In this document: piece by piece, positions 6,771 to 8,450 of the stretch
Layout: every line of letters begins with the position of its first letter
How positions within the stretch are numbered: the stretch's first letter is position 1
DNA from: Nanobdellati archaeon
GTDB taxonomy: Archaea > EX4484-52 > JAADEF01
Assembly (NCBI GenBank): GCA_015521505.1
Contig: WAOB01000018.1
Coordinates: 1 to 8,450, forward strand
DNA length: 8,450 nucleotides
Direction: 5' to 3'
The notes under the pieces: model-generated
Told to the model about the DNA's origin: nothing
The model's input: the letters and a program-made list of their open reading frames with translations, nothing else
Databases searched by the model: none
Translations under genes and position numbers: made by a program

Positions 6771-7283
6771 ATGGCTAAAAAACCAGCAAGGATGTTTACA
6801 CGTCAAAGAAGAATGATTTACACCAGAAAGGAATATATAAAGATAATACCACAACCAAAAATAATGATATTTGAAATGGGAGATTTAAAAAACAAAGATA
6901 AATACGATACAATAATATCCTTATACGCTATGGAAGAAGGGAGAGTTACCTCAAATGCATTAGAAGCTGCAAGAGTAATGGCTAACAAATATCTGCAGGA
7001 AAACGTTATAGGTGGTTACTTCTTTAAGGTATATCCCTACCCACATGTTATATTGAGAGAACATAAGATGGCAACAGGTGCTGGAGCTGATCGAATAAGT
7101 AGAGGTATGAGCTTAGCTTTTGGTAAACCTATAGGATGTGCAGCTTATATAAGTAGGGGTCAAAAAATTATGGAAGTTAGAGTTAACAAAGAGTACTTAA
7201 ACGTTGCAAAGGAGGCTTTAAGAAGAGCAGCACGCAAGTTACCTATTCCTACAACAATACAGATAGAAAAAACACCAAGTTAG
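6771..7283 (+). CDS. rpl10e: Large ribosomal subunit protein uL16 (archaeal L10e)
   Basis: This 170-residue protein is the archaeal uL16, a 23S rRNA-binding protein near the tRNA and GTPase-associated sites of the large subunit. Recognisable segments are MAKKPARMFTRQRR at the start, YPHVILREHKMATGAGADRI (90-109), SRGMSLAFGKPIG (110-122) and EALRRAARKLPIPTTI (148-163). Length is normal. The ATG at 6771 has no Shine-Dalgarno sequence upstream, so it is probably leaderless. The gene is transcribed alone: downstream there are a T-rich stretch and then tRNA-Trp. Confidence 0.96.
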   Translation: MAKKPARMFTRQRRMIYTRKEYIKIIPQPKIMIFEMGDLKNKDKYDTIISLYAMEEGRVTSNALEAARVMANKYLQENVIGGYFFKVYPYPHVILREHKMATGAGADRISRGMSLAFGKPIGCAAYISRGQKIMEVRVNKEYLNVAKEALRRAARKLPIPTTIQIEKTPS

Positions 7284-7301
7284 TAAAGATATCTTATCCG
7301 A

Positions 7302-7313
7302 ATATTTTTTCTT
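7302..7313 (+). terminator. T-rich tract downstream of uL16, likely archaeal terminator
   Basis: attttttctt lies about 20 bases after the uL16 stop codon. Archaeal RNA polymerase terminates at oligo-T tracts without needing a hairpin. Several further T-runs follow before the tRNA, so the exact stop point is uncertain. Confidence 0.4.
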
Positions 7314-7334
7314 AAAGAATTATATTTTAAATTT

Positions 7335-7350
7335 TTTATTATTATATTTA
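7335..7350 (+). promoter_or_regulatory. Candidate TATA element of tRNA-Trp
   Basis: The stretch tttattattatattta begins about 30 and ends about 15 bases upstream of the tRNA 5' end, where a box A is expected. The whole 80-base spacer is AT-rich, so the exact box is not certain. Confidence 0.3.
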
Positions 7351-7364
7351 GGAATAAAATTTTT

Positions 7365-7438
7365 GGGGGCGTGGTGTAGCCAGGTTATCATGGCGGGCTC
7401 CAGACTCGCCGACCTGGGTTCGAATCCCAGCGCCCCCA
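7365..7438 (+). tRNA. tRNA-Trp (anticodon CCA), no intron
   Basis: The 74-nt sequence folds as a full cloverleaf: acceptor GGGGGCG with CGCCCCC, anticodon stem GCGGG with CTCGC around loop CTCCAGA, and T arm CTGGG-TTCGAAT-CCCAG. The anticodon CCA is at 7400-7402, preceded by U33. The D arm has G18G19 but only three good pairs, which is common in archaea. Discriminator base is A73, as expected for archaeal tRNA-Trp, and the CCA tail is not encoded. Many archaeal tRNA-Trp genes carry an intron; this one does not. Its 3' end is 3 bp from the stop codon of the convergent shikimate kinase gene, with no T-tract between. Confidence 0.97.
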
Positions 7439-7441
7439 TAT

Positions 7442-8311
7442 TTAACTTCTTAAAATTCTTGATCCTTGATTATTAACTCTTGTTACTATAACATTTCCAA
7501 ACGCTTCAAACGCTTCTTTAACATCGTTTAAATTTTCTTCATAACATAAGGCGAAGAATGCAGGGCCTTTGCCACATAAACCTGAGGATTTTGCACCATG
7601 TTTTAGTGCAAGGTAAATAGGTTCGGTTGTATAATTTAGTAACGAACAATATATTAGACTGTTTAAGACTATAGCTTTGTATATATCTTTGAAAGCAATA
7701 TCAAAAGCTAGATCGACGTATTCCTTAAAAAATGAGAGTTTTACCTTATCAACACTTTTTGTATAAACCTTTTCCTCAGGAATTGTTATTATAACGAAAA
7801 GATTATCATCCATTAGAAATCTCTTTAGAATTTTTCTTCTCATATTATCTGTCAATACACCTCCTCCAAGTAAAGAAGCTGCGGCATCATCATACGCACC
7901 GGTTATTGATACGGAGGTTTGTATTGATGTTTCAACGTTTAAGTTAAGTATCTCTTCATAGCATATCGTTTTGTTAAGTGCTGCCAACGTTGCAAGAATA
8001 ACAGCATTAGCAGCAGCACTACTTGATGCCAATCCTTTTGCAATCGGAATTTCACTCCTTGTATATACGAGTGCACCATAATTTTTTTCCGAATATCTTT
8101 TCAAAACGTTTTTGACACACGTCTTAACAAGTGTTACATCCTCGTTAGGATTATCTTGGATTATAACATTTATCTCATCGGAATCCTCAATCAATTTAAC
8201 TCTAGCATATAACTTCAAATCTATAGCAAAGGCACCACCTTTAAAATTAGCTATTGCATTAACTATCGTTCCTTTAGCTAACGCATATGCTTCCGCTTCT
8301 TTTTTAGATAT
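7442..8311 (-). CDS. aroK: Archaeal shikimate kinase (GHMP kinase family), apparent AUA start
   Basis: This is the archaeal, GHMP-fold shikimate kinase, unrelated to bacterial AroK, which phosphorylates shikimate with ATP in the route to chorismate. With a start at 8311-8309 it has 289 residues, close to known archaeal enzymes. Motifs: AYALAKGTIVNAIANFKGG (8-26), the ATP-binding PIAKGLASSSAAANA (89-103), TGAYDDAAAS (137-146) and the glycine motif GLCGKGPAFFAL (244-255), where Cys replaces the usual Ser. The first standard start codon in frame, a TTG at 8218-8216, would remove 31 residues including the conserved first strand. The conserved frame instead extends back to an ATA (8311-8309) placed 7 nt after GGAGG. 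In-frame upstream there is a TGA at 8332-8330. A G-to-A substitution, a sequencing error or a true AUA start could explain this. Confidence 0.92.
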   Translation of the reverse strand: MSKKEAEAYALAKGTIVNAIANFKGGAFAIDLKLYARVKLIEDSDEINVIIQDNPNEDVTLVKTCVKNVLKRYSEKNYGALVYTRSEIPIAKGLASSSAAANAVILATLAALNKTICYEEILNLNVETSIQTSVSITGAYDDAAASLLGGGVLTDNMRRKILKRFLMDDNLFVIITIPEEKVYTKSVDKVKLSFFKEYVDLAFDIAFKDIYKAIVLNSLIYCSLLNYTTEPIYLALKHGAKSSGLCGKGPAFFALCYEENLNDVKEAFEAFGNVIVTRVNNQGSRILRS

Positions 8312-8317
8312 AGTAAT

Positions 8318-8324
8318 CCCTCCT
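8318..8324 (-). promoter_or_regulatory. Strong Shine-Dalgarno sequence deciding the shikimate kinase start
   Basis: On the minus strand aggaggg (8324-8318) is one of the best 16S matches in the window. Its spacing of about 7 nt places initiation at ATA 8311-8309, not at the TTG 93 bases further on. Confidence 0.7.
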
Positions 8325-8400
8325 TTTATTCAAAACATTTTTCATAAGAAAAAATTTTTGTTTATCATCTTCATTACTTTATTTTAGGTATTAAATAATT

Positions 8401-8450
8401 ATGAAAATTGAACTAAATCCGGAAATTATAAAGGAGAAAAGTTTTAAAAT
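8401..8450 (+). CDS. Start of an unidentified gene, cut by the window edge
   Basis: An ATG at 8401 opens a frame of 16 complete codons (MKIELNPEIIKEKSFK) that stays open to the end of the window. Codon composition resembles the neighbours. A weak aggt at 8386-8389 lies 11 nt upstream. The pattern NPEIIxxxSF loosely recalls the N-terminus of precorrin-8X methylmutases, but 16 residues are too few to support a call. It is divergent from shikimate kinase. Confidence 0.5.
   Translation, partial: MKIELNPEIIKEKSFK

Noticed and set aside
7442..8218. Shikimate kinase starting at the TTG at 8218
   Set aside because: This start lacks a Shine-Dalgarno sequence and removes the conserved AYALAKGTIVNAIANFKGG segment that is visible upstream in the same frame.
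8112..8387. Plus-strand open frame of 91 codons
   Set aside because: Antisense to the conserved N-terminus and start region of shikimate kinase.
8401..8450. Calling the edge gene a precorrin-8X methylmutase (cbiC)
   Set aside because: Only 16 residues are visible and the resemblance is a loose PxxIxxxSF pattern.
1..8450. CRISPR array or other direct-repeat array
   Set aside because: Reading through both strands showed no regularly spaced direct repeats.

Overview
The window is archaeal chromosomal DNA, AT-rich. The two ribosomal proteins (eL15 and the archaeal form of uL16), a GHMP-type archaeal shikimate kinase, a DUF131 membrane protein, a canonical C/D box sRNA and an F420/heterodisulfide-reductase style redox pair all point to Archaea. 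GC-rich stems in the tRNA and the presence of a C/D guide fit a thermophile, but I cannot name the lineage from this window.

Layout: (1) 1-914, minus strand, the 5' part of a TnpB gene (IS200/IS605 type) broken by a frameshift near 449. It has a long inverted repeat over its apparent start and a small GC-rich hairpin upstream. (2) 1021-2154, minus strand, a class V PLP aminotransferase. (3) 2230-5794, plus strand, a two-gene redox operon: an FrhB-like F420-oxidoreductase subunit followed closely by an HdrA fused to an MvhD domain. (4) 5813-5869, minus strand, an unlisted C/D box sRNA just after the stop codon of a DUF131 gene that overlaps the eL15 gene by 4 bp. (5) 6771-7283, plus strand, uL16, divergent from eL15. 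(6) 7365-7438, an intronless tRNA-Trp(CCA). (7) 7442-8311, minus strand, shikimate kinase, whose homologous reading frame begins at an AUA codon behind a strong Shine-Dalgarno sequence. (8) 8401 onward, plus strand, the first codons of an unidentified gene.

The most interesting parts are the FrhB-HdrA/MvhD pair, a candidate F420-linked electron-bifurcating module with no HdrB or HdrC in view; the C/D sRNA at the tail of the eL15-DUF131 transcript, with two 12-nt guides of unknown target; and the apparent AUA start of shikimate kinase. The rest is housekeeping (translation, aromatic amino acid synthesis) plus one decayed mobile element.
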